Of a DNA stretch of 64,000 bases, positions 35,033-47,029 are shown one piece after another. The notes under the pieces were generated by a model. It searched no databases and was not told the DNA's origin. It worked only from the letters and a program-made list of their open reading frames with translations. The stretch is taken from the NCBI GenBank assembly GCA_038503035.1, contig JAVSML010000039.1:744001-808000 (forward strand), in the 5' to 3' direction. The position numbers and the translations under genes were made by a program. The DNA comes from Crocodylus rhombifer. Taxonomy: Eukaryota; Chordata; Crocodylia; Crocodylidae. Position 1 is the first letter of the stretch, and every line of letters begins with the position of its first letter.

Positions 35033-35296
35033 CAGGGGTGATCAACCTGCAGTACAAGAGCCGCAAGTGGCACAGCCAGCCTGTATGTGGCATGCGACAG
35101 ATCAGGTAAGGGGCAAGAAGCACAGCAACAGATAGAGAAGAAGCAGAAGGCCTCTGACCCCTGATGATCAGACAGGGAGAGGAAGGAAGCAGGATAGGAA
35201 ACAGAAAGCATAGCAAGAGGATTGGGTGTCATATGGGGAGGGTGTGCAGCTAATTTATGGCATGCCTGCCAAAAAGATTTGGCCCTCATTGACCTA
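35033..35296. mobile_element. hAT-type MITE, worn right end
   Basis: Begins CAGGGGTGATCAACCTGC, a typical hAT terminus, and ends near 'ggccctcattgacctaaagg', which is only weakly complementary. The phrase 'gagccgcaagtggcac' is typical of Charlie-like relics. Candidate flanks ccttaag and cctaaag are similar but not decisive. Confidence 0.55.
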
Positions 35297-35299
35297 AAG

Positions 35300-36740
35300 G
35301 CAGAAGAGGAAGTTGAGGTAGAGAGGCTAAGGGATTTATCCAAAGCCTACTGAAGTCCTGGGAGTCTTTCCATTGACTTCAGCAAGCTTTGGGTATGGCC
35401 TTTAGGGGACTTCAGCTTAGCGCCATCTTAGTCTGTAGCTACCGACTACTGGGATCCACAGTCCTGACTTAAGCACCAAGATTCCTATACAAAGCATGAG
35501 GAGAGCTTATTATTTTGAGAGTCTGTTTTGCTGTGGACTTCATTCTAATTTCTCTTTTGTGATGCATATTTCACATGGCAACATCTTTCAGAGGCTCACA
35601 AATAACTCTGGTGATTAGGCATAGAGCTTCTGTCCAATGGCTAGCATGGATGCAGCATTCATTGGCACATGCTGAATTTCCAGAGGCAATGAAGGGATGA
35701 ATTGAAATTTAAAGAATATCAGCCATTAAAAATAGCACAAACAAAAAGCCTGTTACTTGTCATTGAGCAACTTTTTCTGTGTCTCTCCTCCCCGCAGAGT
35801 TTATAGAATCTAGCACAGAAGTAGGTCATTTCTTGTGCAACAAGCCACAAGGTCTGTTAGACATGGGTAGGCTGCACATGGACCTACCTGTTCCAGGCTC
35901 CCCACTTAACTCCTCCCTCTAACCTGAGTAGTTTTATGGTTTTTTGTCAATGACCCATTTTTTATTTTTTTTTAATTCAGAAAGATTTGCACGCTTTCAT
36001 TTGTCTGAGGACTTATGTAAATCCCTTATCTGGTCTGCATTGAGGCTCAGCCTTGCTCGGAAAAGGGTCATTCCGTTCTGATGATACATTTCCATTGCTT
36101 AATATATAGAGTAGTCCTGTTCCCACCACCCCCTCAAACATTTGTTCCAGATTGGAAATTCCTAATAGTAACTGTCTAGGGATCCAGGACATGGCATCCT
36201 CTGATTTCACTATGCAGTGCCACCAATACTGAAGTCTATCTGTAGGCCCCACAGTTAAAGGCAGACATTTGTATCTACTTTACTTGACTACACCCCTCTG
36301 CTTCAAGGCTTTTGATCTCTTTAATAATGATGATGCCACTCCTTCCCAAACACAGTTCATGTGTTATCTGTAGCTGCCTTCTCCCAATCTGTTATCAATT
36401 TATTATTTTCAAAAAGGAAAAAGACATAGCTTTTCAACATGGTGCTTGAAACATAGTCATGCCAAAAGTAGAGTTTGGACCTTTCTAGGATAAATACAAA
36501 ATAACCATGTACTTTGGCTATTAGCACATACTGCACCAGATCCAAAAAAAGATCAAGTTCCTGTCTGAGAGCAGGTGTGCACTCAGCCAGATGTATCAAT
36601 AAAAACAATAGGCTTCACATTGTTCAGTTTCCTGAGTTACATGAACCACTAAAAAAAGAGACAAGGAAAGAATAATTCCTCCTGCAGCTCTTATTTGCAA
36701 TGTTCCTGCACTTATAACTGAGCCAAAATGTCTGAACAAA
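35300..36740. other. unassigned non-coding stretch
   Basis: Two minus-strand frames (36013-36252, 36357-36608) are adjacent and could be pieces of an old retroelement frame, but I recognise no motif in them. Confidence 0.4.

Positions 36741-36742
<2 letters not shown>

Positions 36743-36777
<35 letters not shown>
36743..36777. repeat. (CA)n microsatellite
   Basis: About 17 uninterrupted CA units. Likely length-variable. Confidence 0.95.
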
Positions 36778-36779
<2 letters not shown>

Positions 36780-36781
<2 letters not shown>

Positions 36782-39147
36782 CATCACTGATATGACAGTG
36801 AAACCAATTAGCTATTGAGGACTGAGTGGTGGCCTTCATATTATGGTGACGGTTTTTTCAGTGTCCTTAACATTAGTTTTCAGGTTTTTTGATTGTACAC
36901 TGTACTTCCAAAAGACCTGATTCACTGCTATTTAGCATACTTACCCCATAGCAAGTGCAGCATTGGGGGTCACACTTCTGTTCTGAGTCAGTAACAAGCT
37001 CAGGGAACCATTTCACAGCACCTGCAAATGTACCGTCCCAGATTAAAATTGGTTTACCTGGGTTACTGATACCATTTAATTTACACAAGGGTTTTCAAAA
37101 TAGAACCATTTTGTATGCAATGATCGTTTATTGGGCCACATTGCATTCCCAATATAGTCATAAACAATCAGTGCTTTCGGCAATAGCACCATCAGTGTTC
37201 CCCACTGCTATGTAGTTTTCCATTCATTGCACAGAAAATTATTTTATTTCAAAATTGCTATTGCTTCCTGAAACTCCTTCATACATTGGTGCAGAGTCAG
37301 AGTTCACAGCATTGCAAAGGAAGGTTTAAATCCCAAACTCAGCACAGAACTGTAAAGAGAAAATGTTAAGGGTTTTCTTTGGGGGGCGAGGTAATTTTTT
37401 TTTTTTTTTTTTTTTTTACACATACCAGATTTTGCAAAGCCTTTTAAGAACAAAACCTGCCTTTTAGGTCTAAACTAAGGTCATACCAACATTAGTCACT
37501 TCGTAGTCATTTACGCTGTTTCTCAGCAGAGTAGATTAGCTGGTGCTAAGATCCAGGCTGTCAAGGCCATCATGGGTAGACTGGTATTGATACCCTGCCT
37601 AAGTTACTTGAGGTGACTTAGGTATCTATACTATTTTGCAACTACAGACATGACCGTATTATAAGAGATATTCCTTTGGTTGACAAAGTCCTTTATGGAC
37701 CAAGTAGTACAAATGCAGGTTGGCCAGAACAGACCTGAGATGCAAGAATAAATTTCCCAGAAGAGAAATATTCCCTTTTTGTTTCAGCACTGGGTGTCTG
37801 GCTTCTTTTAAAATTTGATTATAAGTAATATAAGTAAATATATATAATATATTATATATAATAATGATAGCGTTCTTTCAGTCCAAGCCCAGGTGTTCTC
37901 TTTCTTCTGACCTCTGCAGAGCACCTGCAACACTCACCCACATATTGCTGCCCCTTCGTCCTGACACAACCTCATCTGCTACCCTAATGTTCAGGACTCG
38001 CTGCCAGTACTTCCAGTGCTGAGATGACTGAATGGATCTAGATTATGCTGTGACAGACGTCATCTCTTAATAAGTGAGAGAAATGCTGAAAGAATCCTTA
38101 TGGTATCTGGAGAAAGGAATGCCAAAGTAAACTGTTTGTAGGGTAACAATTATATGAATTTAGTTCATCCAGACAGATACAACTGATTAAAATGATTTAA
38201 GAAAACAAATGAAATGAAGAAACACCTTCATTACCAATATCTGCTCTGATCCTCTTGTGTTATTATAGCAGGATTTCATTTCCCTAACACTGGCAGCATG
38301 CCTGCTTTAAAGGGACCTCTGCCCTGATGCAAATACCTTATATAATTTACACAAGGCTGGAAGGGAATGCCACTGCCTGGGCCCTTGGAAAGAAGCTTTC
38401 ATTAGATAGTGCTAACCAAAAAGGGAGAGTGAGAACAGTTTACCTTTTTGCTCCTGTTTTCTGTGAAGCAGGAAGAGTGCTTGCAGAAGAAAAGCAAGAG
38501 TACTGGAAGTCAAATCAATCATTTCCACTATTTGCAGTCAGCCTTAAAAGGGTACTAGAAATAAACAGCAGCCAGACACCAGGGATACCACTGTCCAGTC
38601 CTGCTTAGAGCCCTAAGCCATCTCTTCATAAGGTATTATGGTATTCCACTTACTAATTTATTCCCCAATGGTTTGTTTCCTTTCAAGACATATCCTTGAA
38701 CATCTTGCTCCTCTAGCATAATAAACAATCATCTCTAGCATCACGGATTTCTATGTAACGTACCATAAACAACCACCTCCTTAAAATGATTACAGTTATG
38801 CCTGAGCAGGCAGTAGCCCATATACTTAAGCAGTCTGTTATACATATAAATTACACATTTATTATGCAGGTTCCAGTGTTCAAATCATACTAAATCCATG
38901 AACTGCATTAATATGTAGCACCTCTGCACTGCTTATCCTCCATGTTCTTCCAAAGTGCTGTATAAGCATTGAATACCTTCCTGGTTCACCTGTAGAGCCT
39001 TACAGCAGACCTAAATCAGAAAATGGTGGCCTAAAGCCACCTTCCCATTTTTCCCCCTTGAACTACAAGTTCTCCATTGTCTGTGCAAGAGGTGCATCTC
39101 AGAAACTCAGCATGCTTTTTCCTGCCATGTAGACAACCCCATCGGTG
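36780..39147. other. unassigned stretch with poly(T), possible MIR-like relic
   Basis: A T-run of about 21 bases lies at 37397-37418, and an AT-rich stretch at 37835-37863. The segment 38930-39050 ('ccaaagtgctgtataagcat' ... 'cccatttttccccttg') may be a worn MIR-like SINE. No gene is supported. Confidence 0.35.
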
Positions 39148-39155
39148 GTCTAAAT

Positions 39156-39757
39156 CAGTGGTTCTCAACCTTTTTCCTACTGGGATTCATTTGCAAATGT
39201 TCATGGCCTGTCCTAACCGACACCCCCCGCCCCCCGGCCTTGCTGGTACACGATCCACAGTCCCTACCTCCTCCCTTGCCCATCCCCCCCGGGCCATGCT
39301 GATGTCCCTCACTCATGATCCACAGCCTCTGTCCCCCACCCAGGCCTGGCAGAGGAGCTTCTAGCAGCCCCCCTCCCACTTGGGCCAGAGCACAGTGGCT
39401 GTGGCATCTCTAGCTCATGCAAAGCTTGCTTGCCAGCAAAGCAAGTCCAGCCCTGGCAAAGGCTGGAGAGAAGAGGAGGGGAGGCCTGTGGCAGCCCCCC
39501 ATACTGTGCTGGGGCTACTGGTCACAGCCCCTTTTGCCCCAAGTGCAGCATCTCCTGTGAGCACCCAGCCCAGCATCACAGCTCTCCCTCACCCCTCTCC
39601 CCTGCTGAAAAGAGCAGGAGCCTTTCTGCTGCCACTCTGCCCTGCCTCAGTCTCGGCGCTTTCCCGGGATCAGTGTTTCTCAGCCTGTGGCTCGTGACCC
39701 TCTGAAATCTTCTTGAAACCCACTTTTGGGTCACGACCCATGGGTTGAGAAACGCGG
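39156..39757. mobile_element. hAT-type MITE, 602 bp, perfect target duplication
   Basis: Left terminus CAGTGGTTCTCAACCTTTTT; the right end reads TTTCTCAACCCATGGGTCGT on the minus strand. The flanks are identical 8-mers, gtctaaat (39148-39155 and 39758-39765). The interior is GC-rich, and a second internal hAT-like phrase 'tttctcagcctgtggctcgt' lies at about 39674. No transposase. Confidence 0.85.
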
Positions 39758-39943
39758 GTCTAAATGATCCTTGTAGAGATGGGAAATAGTGCCTGTCATG
39801 CACAGGGTGGTCATTCTGTTAAAATACAGCTCATGCCATGATGGTAGGGTTGCTGCATTTCATTTGTTTTGTAGCCACACCTCTCTTTTCAGCTGTCTTT
39901 CATTCCTTTTTGAACTATTTCTATTTCCATAATGGGTAATATA

Positions 39944-40712
39944 TAAGGGTGTGTGAAGTGGGACCTATTTGATTCAGATTTGGATTCAGCCCGAATCGGG
40001 GACAGTGATTCGATTCATTGATTTGGATCACTGTCCCTGATTCGATTCAGCCAAATCCAAATCTGAAGATTTGATGCTGATTCAGAGAATCAGCAATTCA
40101 GACATAGACTCAGCTTTTAATGTTTTTTCTACATACCACAAGGTACCAGAATGGCTTGTGAATGCTGCGATGCTGGGGTGCATGGAGCATCCCACAGGAG
40201 TGTGTGGGGGTCCTCCACCTACTCAGTGGCAAACTCAAAAGTGGTTCGGAAGTACTTCTGGTTCATTTTTGGGTCTGCCAGGGAGTATGCTGCCCTCCCC
40301 ACCCCCTGGGCCCTACAGCTCAGTGATCAGCTGCGGGGGGATCCCAGGTACCCCCCCCAAAACCCAGGAGGCACCAGTTGCCGAGCTGGAGGCCTTCTGG
40401 TCCACTTCCAGGTCTGCTGCCAAGCACACTGGGGAGCCCCCCATGGTCCTGTGGGATGCTTCAAGCTCCACAGCATCACAGCATTCACGAGCCCCTTGCT
40501 ACCTAGAGGTATGCAGAAAAAACATTTAATGCTGTGTCTATGTCCAAATCGCCAAATCTTTCTGAATCACTCCAACTCAGTTTGGAGGGTTCTGATTTGA
40601 TTCAGAGAGATTAAAGGGTCCTCTGATTCGATCTGGATTTGAAGATTCGGCCACCAAATTGGTCTGAATCTCTGCCAGATCAAATCAGGGACCAAAGCTG
40701 TGCACAGTCCTA
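39944..40712. mobile_element. palindromic hAT-type MITE, copy 1 (769 bp)
   Basis: Flanked by gtaatata (39936-39943) and gtattata (40713-40720), 7 of 8 matching. Ends TAAGGGTGTGTGAAG and, on the minus strand, TAGGACTGTGCACAGC. Almost the whole element folds on itself: the left half has 'gggacagtgattcgattca', 'ctacataccacaaggtacca' and 'gcatcccacaggag', and the right half has their complements. It is homologous to 53423-54203. No coding. Confidence 0.85.
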
Positions 40713-40734
40713 GTATTATACATGCTTGGGTTCT

Positions 40735-40850
40735 ATCTGCTAGCTCTGCATCTTCCCCGGACCTGAGAAAGAGCGGTGTGTTCAAAAGCTTTTCAAACTT
40801 CTCTTCCAACTATATAGTTATCCCAGCAAAAGATATCACAAGGAAAAAAA
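40735..40850 (+). repeat. single-arm relative of the 11.5 kb hairpin repeat
   Basis: 'cctgagaaagagcggtgtgt', 'caaaagcttttcaaacttct', 'tccaactatatagtt' and 'aaaagatatcac' follow in the same order as in the right arm of 11489-11784, at lower identity. Confidence 0.55.
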
Positions 40851-40854
40851 AACC

Positions 40855-41918
40855 CTAGCCTGTCATTTATGCTATCAAATCTGAGAATTCCCTCATTCAG
40901 AGAAATGAGTCTTTTTTATTCTGCATGAAGCTGGTGCTGCTGATGGTAACACTATCCAGGCTTTTATTAATGCAGTCACAGCCTACTATTCCAGAGCAGT
41001 GTAAAACTTTGCCTCATAAATCCTTCTGACTAGTTCTTCCATACAGCTGCTTTTACCTCTGATGCAGATGCGACGCCTAAATCTCACTTATCATTCTGAG
41101 CAGTAAAAAGACAGACTGACAAACAAATGCAAGTATGTTTAAACAAACCTGGCCCAAACTTTGCAAAGGAACAATTCACTGTCAGCACAAAAATGAGGAA
41201 AATAAATCAGTATAAGGCTTTTAAACTCTGATGAGCTTTACAGGTCCATTCCCGTGAAGCTTAGAACGGCACTAACGTCTTAGCAACACTCAGCTCTTGG
41301 CAGAGTGAAGCCACTATGGTATTTGTTCCATACTGGACTGTTAAAGACCAAAGGTAGGCCCACAGACCAAAATTATGTTGCTCTCTTAATCTAACTTTAC
41401 CACAGGGCAGACAACCAGATGCCCTGAAAGCCAGGGAGCCAACTCTCTCAGTGAGCTTTCCCTGTAAAAATAAAGTGGCCCAATAAAATGTAATATTAAA
41501 GCACCTCTCTACTTATGCAATTAAAAGACGCTTCCTGAGCCCATCCTGAGGAGAAAGTCAGTCTCTAGATTATCTCAGATGCTTATTTTGATATTATTAT
41601 TTAACTGAAATCAATGACGATGAGGTAACAGAGATACTGTTGGCTCCCACTCCAGGAGGGCCCGTAAATTATTGTCTGTGGGTTTTTTAACTGTTATTTT
41701 GCAATATGTATGTGTAAGCTAAAGGAAAGTCAACGATGTATTTTTGTTGTTGTTCGTGTATTTAACATGGGTGATAACTACAGCTGTACTTTTAATTTTT
41801 TAAGGAGAGTGAAAAAACCATGATTGCAAGGAACTATCCTGAAGACAATCAAGAAATCTAGTGTCCTGTGATATTTCCCATGCCCCTGCTATTTGTCATT
41901 CACGGGGAAATAGGGAGG
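40855..41918. other. unassigned non-coding stretch
   Basis: No supported gene or named repeat. Confidence 0.4.
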
Positions 41919-41923
41919 CAGAG

Positions 41924-43181
41924 TGTCACGGGACGGGGACCCAGGAGCAGCCGTGATCTCTCCTGGCGCCCCTACCATGCCAAGTTGCCTGTCTAGCACC
42001 CTCGTTCTCGCCTGCCACAACATTGATGTTTCTATAATATTAATGGGAGGCTGCCTTTACTTGGCACCTTGGACCCGGTGCTCTTGCCCTTCTGGTCCCT
42101 GCTCTATACAAATAGGTTCTGGTGCCCCAACCCTATGGGCGTTGCGTGGCTCTTTCCACCCCAATACCACGCCCCAAGCCTCTCAGCTGTTCCGGACGTT
42201 ATCTGGTCCTATGTTCCTTCCTTAGCGGCCCTGTCTGCAGCCCCTACTCTTGTGTACGCGCCCCCTCTCGGGGGCCTCTCAACAGACTCACTGCAGAACA
42301 CTCGCCCCTATCGGGGCCATGTTGTGCTCCCTGCACGCTCACCCCACAGGGGTCTGTCTCGGGTTCCCTGTGCTCACGTCGCCCGCACAGGGATCTCGTC
42401 TCCCGCGCTTCCCGCAATCAGGTGGCCGTAACCGTGCCTGGCCCCCTGACCCTGCTCATGGGTCTTACGCCCTGCTCAGGCTCCTTACAATTGGGCTCAG
42501 GCAGCCTCAGCCTAACCTGGCCTTAAGACCCCCTTCCCAGGTCGTATGCCCACTGGGCTTTACCCCGATACTGCCCCACTGGGCTGGGGTCGGGACACCC
42601 CACTAGCTCCTCCCAAAGTCACCCTCACTGGGCTGGGGTCGGGACAACCCCAAAACGCAGCGCCACTCTCCAGCGCACAAACTGCTGTGCCTTCACTGGC
42701 ACCCAATTACTGCACCCTCCCAGGGCACCAAGAACTCCCACGCTACTGGGGAGCTCCCCTGAGGCCTCCTCCAACCCCTACAGCCTCACCCGGTCCTCCG
42801 GTGTTATGCAAACAACCAAACAGAAACACAAAGCCATGAGCCAACCGGCTATAACACAAAATAAGCCTCATGGCTATAACATGAATTCCGCGCCACCCTG
42901 GCCCTCTTTCAATACATCCCTGTCAGGGCTCTCTCCACCCCGTACCAACAAGCAGGCGGTCAGGCTGCACTGCGCTGCAGCAGAGCTTCCTGCTGCTCAG
43001 GCTGCCAGAGGGGAACTGACCTCTGGCCTCAGCCTGGCTGCTTATAAAAACCAGGCCCCGCCCCTTCTGGCCAGCTGACCAAATTGGTTGCCCCGGCAAC
43101 CCTCACCTGTGCTGCCTTGAAGATTGGCAGCTGGGCCCTTACTACCGTTACCAGTAGCGAGCACCCTAGTGCTCTGCTACA
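41924..43181 (-). mobile_element. solo LTR, family 1 (minus orientation)
   Basis: On the minus strand it starts TGTAGCAGAGCACTAGGGTG and ends CCCCGTCCCGTGACA, i.e. TG...CA. The flanks are identical 5-mers cagag (41919-41923 and 43182-43186). On the minus strand a GC-rich promoter-like stretch is followed by a TATA-like box (plus-strand 'cttataaaaa' at 43041). Both ends are homologous to the plus-oriented copy at 57459-58425. No internal retroviral or Gypsy coding lies beside it, so it is a solo LTR. High GC content explains overlapping plus-strand open frames of up to 134 codons. Gypsy or endogenous-retrovirus origin is undetermined. Confidence 0.85.
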
Positions 43182-43189
43182 CAGAGAAA

Positions 43190-43990
43190 TTATACTTAGA
43201 TACCAGAAGTTTGAAATCTAATAAAAACATAAAAAGTGGAGGATGAGGCTCCCAAGAGCTGTGTGTTAAAATCCTATCACAAAACTGAAGATATTAAAGT
43301 TACCACCTTTCTGCACACTGCTATATCATCCTTGCCAGAGATGAGCCATCCCTCTGGATTGTAAAGCTCTCTGAAGTCTGGATTATTTGCCTTTGGAATT
43401 AATAAGATTGCACTAAGCATTCTTTTTAAAAAAGGAGTTATATTATTTTTGTCCTAAAAGCAAAGAGCAAAGAATATTAATCACATACCTAATGCTGATA
43501 TTGACTGGGCCCTCTTCTGATCTCATTTACACCAATACAAGTAGGAAGTGACTTCACTGACTCTGTTTCTCATCAGAGCTCACTTTGCCATTTAAGTCCT
43601 AGTGGTAGACAACTGCCTCACCTGAATAGACAAATCAGTGGAAAGGGACTTACAATCTCTCCAAAATTTCCTGTTCTTCTGCCTGGATTAACAGAGCCAG
43701 ACAAAGAAACTAGAGATACCAGGAGGGGAAGGTGAAGTATCTATTCCAGGTGGTCAAGCAGGATTTTCAGTCTGCCAAAGGCTGAAGCCCTCCCTATTAC
43801 AGGTTCTAGCTTATATGTGTTGCTCTAGCATGAGATGAGAGTGGGCTCCCCAAGTTAAAAGCTCTCTCTTTTAGGAGTGGAAGCCTACAGGTCCAGGGAT
43901 ACAACTAATACTTGGGACAAGGGAAAAAATAACAGGGAAAGGGACTCAGGACAAAGGTTTAAAACAGAGGATCTAGAGGGGAACACCAAA
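43190..43990. other. unassigned non-coding stretch
   Basis: No supported gene or named repeat. Confidence 0.4.
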
Positions 43991-44009
43991 CAGAGAACTT
44001 CCAACCACA

Positions 44010-44355
44010 AACGCCTCATGCCTCCGGAGGCTCGGGGGCATAGTGAGCTCCCACAAGTGGCAGTGGCACTGTCAGTGGTGGGAGTATGGTGGAAGCAAGT
44101 GAGGAGATGCCACAGCACTGTCGATGGGGTAGGGGGGTGATGACAAGTGCAGACCAGTGGTCAGCAACCACCTGCAGACACTGCTGGCAGCTGTGGCCAG
44201 CAGCGATCACGGACCACCCACAGATGCCACCGGCAGTGTTGGTGGTGAGGAGGGGTGGCGAGTGGCAACCACCCGTCTTTTTGCAGGGGGTGTACCACCA
44301 TGCTCAGGGGGTGCACATGCACCCACATGCACCCCCTACGGATCGCCAGTGCTTC
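44010..44355 (-). mobile_element. dispersed GC-rich element, 'TAGGGGGTGCAC' family, copy 2
   Basis: Inverted relative of 60028-60275 and 16970-17275. The plus strand ends 'gcaccccctacggatcgcca', the complement of the family start. The other end has the small palindrome 'gcctccggaggc', which corresponds to 'gcctcaggaggc' in the 60-kb copy. Internal GC-rich open frames are compositional. Ends are approximate. Confidence 0.6.
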
Positions 44356-44359
44356 CAAC

Positions 44360-46130
44360 AGTGCCCTTCGTTCCTTAAGGACTTCTGTAAACACATCCCA
44401 TAACTTACAAAATATTCAGGAGAGCCGTAGGACCCCTGCAGAAATTCTCAAATGATCTGCTCACTCACTCAGAACACAGAAGAGCCCCTAATGGAGGCTC
44501 TTGGCAGCACCCAGAAAACAAACAAAAGGAAAGGTAAAAAAAAAATATCTACATGCTTTGATAGTTTAATTGGTTTTATTACGCCCAAAATCTAAAGCTA
44601 AGATTTTTAAAAAATCAGCTGCCTAACACTGATTTTTAAATGATTAGTTAGACACCTAAAAAAGGGCTTGATTTTCAACAATAGTGTGTGCTCAGCAGCT
44701 CTTACTGAAGTTAACAAGGTGCCTTACAAGCAACTGCTTGGATCTAATTGCAGGATCCAAGCCCAAATCAACAGCCACATTTTCCACCCTATTTGTGGCA
44801 TGTGGCTTGCATGTATAAGAGAGTGGAACTGGAACCAAGCACTCACAACTCACTCACAGTGCATGTGATTCAGTAGACACAACACTAACTCTTGCACCTC
44901 CATTTTCTAATCTCTGTGACAATATGTGTGTGTTGATGGGGACTGACAGAAGATGCAGCTAAAAGTTTGTAGTCACAGACCTGCACACAAGTGACCTGGG
45001 AGCAATGGATGCTCACTGAAGACTGCAGCAAATGCAGTATTCATATTCTTCCTAGATAGCAAAGCAACTCATTTAGGGACATCACTGTTCTCCTAAAATA
45101 GGGAAAAGTATGGGAAGTGATCTCTAAGTATTGCTTGTTCCATCCAATCCAAAAAATAAAATACAAATACCTAACAGATGGACAAAACATTTGAGTTTTG
45201 TACCTTTTCACTCACCCTTCCAAGATCTCAGAGGACTTAATGATTTTCCACAACACCCATTAAATAAACAGAGTGCAGTACCCCCATCTTGCACATGTAA
45301 CAAGGGAAAGCACATAGACCAAATAGCATTCAGCTGAAATTTATAATCAGGGTGGATAGTGCATTAAAAGGAAGTTCACATTACTATTCAATGTTGTTTA
45401 AGAGCAAGGACCAATGCCACAGGATTTCAAAGATACCAGCAATGTCTACCTTAATAAACAAGAAGTTGACAAAGCAAACTGGGACAATAATCACAGCAGT
45501 CTCTTATTTTCTGTTGCTTTCTTTTTTGAAGTAAGACCTTACTTTTAGATGAGCTTTCAATATCCCTGTGTTGTGCATCTCTTGTTTTGATGGTAGAGAA
45601 AAACAAAACACCTCCATCTAAATCTGGTCCATCTTCCAGTGAAATTCCATACCTCTAGTCCCAACAAACCAGAGCCGACTCATACCCCTCTCTGTATAGA
45701 CAGGCAAGGCAGGGGAGGGTAAAGTAATACTTCTTTGACAATTCTATCATTAACCTGAGACCATTGTGCTCTGTGCAAATGGGTCCAGGTATTCACACCA
45801 AAATCAAGAGTAGTAAAATTACTCTTGTGGGGCAACAGACTCCAGAGACAGTTCCTTGGGATCAGAATGGTTGCCTCAGCAGCATTAGTTCTGCAGCCAG
45901 AAGACAAACAGCAATTTGCAGCATGACACACTCTTACCTACTAGCTGCAAACCTGCTGTAGATCCAGAACAAGGTAAAGCAGCATCCTGAGTTCATAAGG
46001 ATTCAGGATCTTCAGCAAACCATGGAAGATGCTCAGCAGTTGGCATGACCAAGCTGCCAATGCCAAGTTTATGAATATAAGTGGGAGTAGTGCAGAGACC
46101 AAATATTCCTGGCACTTCACAGAGGAGTAA
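44360..46130. other. unassigned stretch with possible MIR-like relic
   Basis: 45221-45310 ('tcagaggacttaatgatttt' ... 'cccatcttgcacatgtaaca') resembles the central part of a MIR-like SINE. The rest has no gene or named repeat. Confidence 0.35.
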
Positions 46131-46137
46131 ATTGAAC

Positions 46138-47025
46138 CTAATGTTTCATAGGAGTTAGGGTCAGGAGGGACCTGAACAGATCATCTGGCCTGACCCCCTG
46201 CCACAGCCAGGAATGAATGCTGGGTTCACAAGACCCCAGACAGGTGATCATCCAACCTCCTCTTGAATTTGCCCAAGGTAGGCAAATTCTGGGAAGTTGG
46301 TTCCAGATTTTGGCTACCCTAACTGTAAAATATTGCCTCCTGATCTCTAACCTAAACCTATTCTCCGTCAGCTTATTACCATTGTTCCTCGTCACCCCAG
46401 GTGGTGCTGGGGAGAATAGGGCTCTTCCTATTTGCTGTTGATCTCCCCTGATGAGTTTGTAGGCAGCCACCAGGTCCCCCTTCAGCCTCCTCTTGCCGAG
46501 GCTGAACAGATTCAGGTCCCTCAGTCTCTCCCCATAGGGCCTGTCCTGCTGCCCTCCCACCAAACTGGTGGCCCTCCTCTGAACCCTCTCCAGGCTGGCC
46601 ACATCCTTTTTAAAGTGCAGTGCCCAGTACTGAACGCAGTACTCCAACTGCGGCCTGACCAAAGTCGCATAGAGAGGGAGGGTCACCTCTCTGGACCAGC
46701 TTGAGATGCACCTTTGGATGCATGACAAGGTATGGCAGCCCTTGCTGGCTGCGGTCTGGCATTGGCGGCTCATGTTCATCTTGGAGTCAATAATGACTCC
46801 AAGATCCCGTTCTGCCTCTGTGCTTTCAAGAGGGGAACTCCTCAGCCTGTGGATTCCTTCTCCCATGGTGCAGCACCCTGCATTTGTCCATGCTGAATCC
46901 CATCCTGTTCTCATCTGCCCACTTTTGTAGTTAGTCTAAATCTATTTACAGCCTCTCTCTCCCTTCAAGTGTGTCCACCTTGCCCCACATCTTAGTGTCA
47001 TCAGCAAACTTGGACAGCGTGCTTT
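46138..47025 (-). pseudogene. CR1 ORF2 reverse-transcriptase remnant
   Basis: Minus-oriented. At its 5' end the catalytic box FADDTKMWGK is visible (Asp-Asp pair within 46997-47008), followed by a stop at about 46930 and then a 258-codon open frame. This contains ERDLGVIIDSKMN, YATLVRPQLEYCVQYWA, LERVQRRATSLVGGQQ and FSLGKRRLKGDLVAAYKLIR, the CR1 thumb and C-terminal signature. The endonuclease and fingers domains are missing, so the copy is truncated and inactive. The plus strand reads the usual CR1 3' phrases ending near 46140. Confidence 0.92.
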
Positions 47026-47029
47026 CTTA

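Noticed and set aside
36013..36608. Two neighbouring minus-strand frames that might be retroelement ORF pieces
   Set aside because: No reverse-transcriptase, endonuclease or gag motif could be seen, and similarity to L1 C-termini was too vague.
42069..42839. Several overlapping plus-strand frames of 97-134 codons
   Set aside because: They lie inside a GC-rich solo LTR read on the opposite strand. Open frames here reflect base composition.
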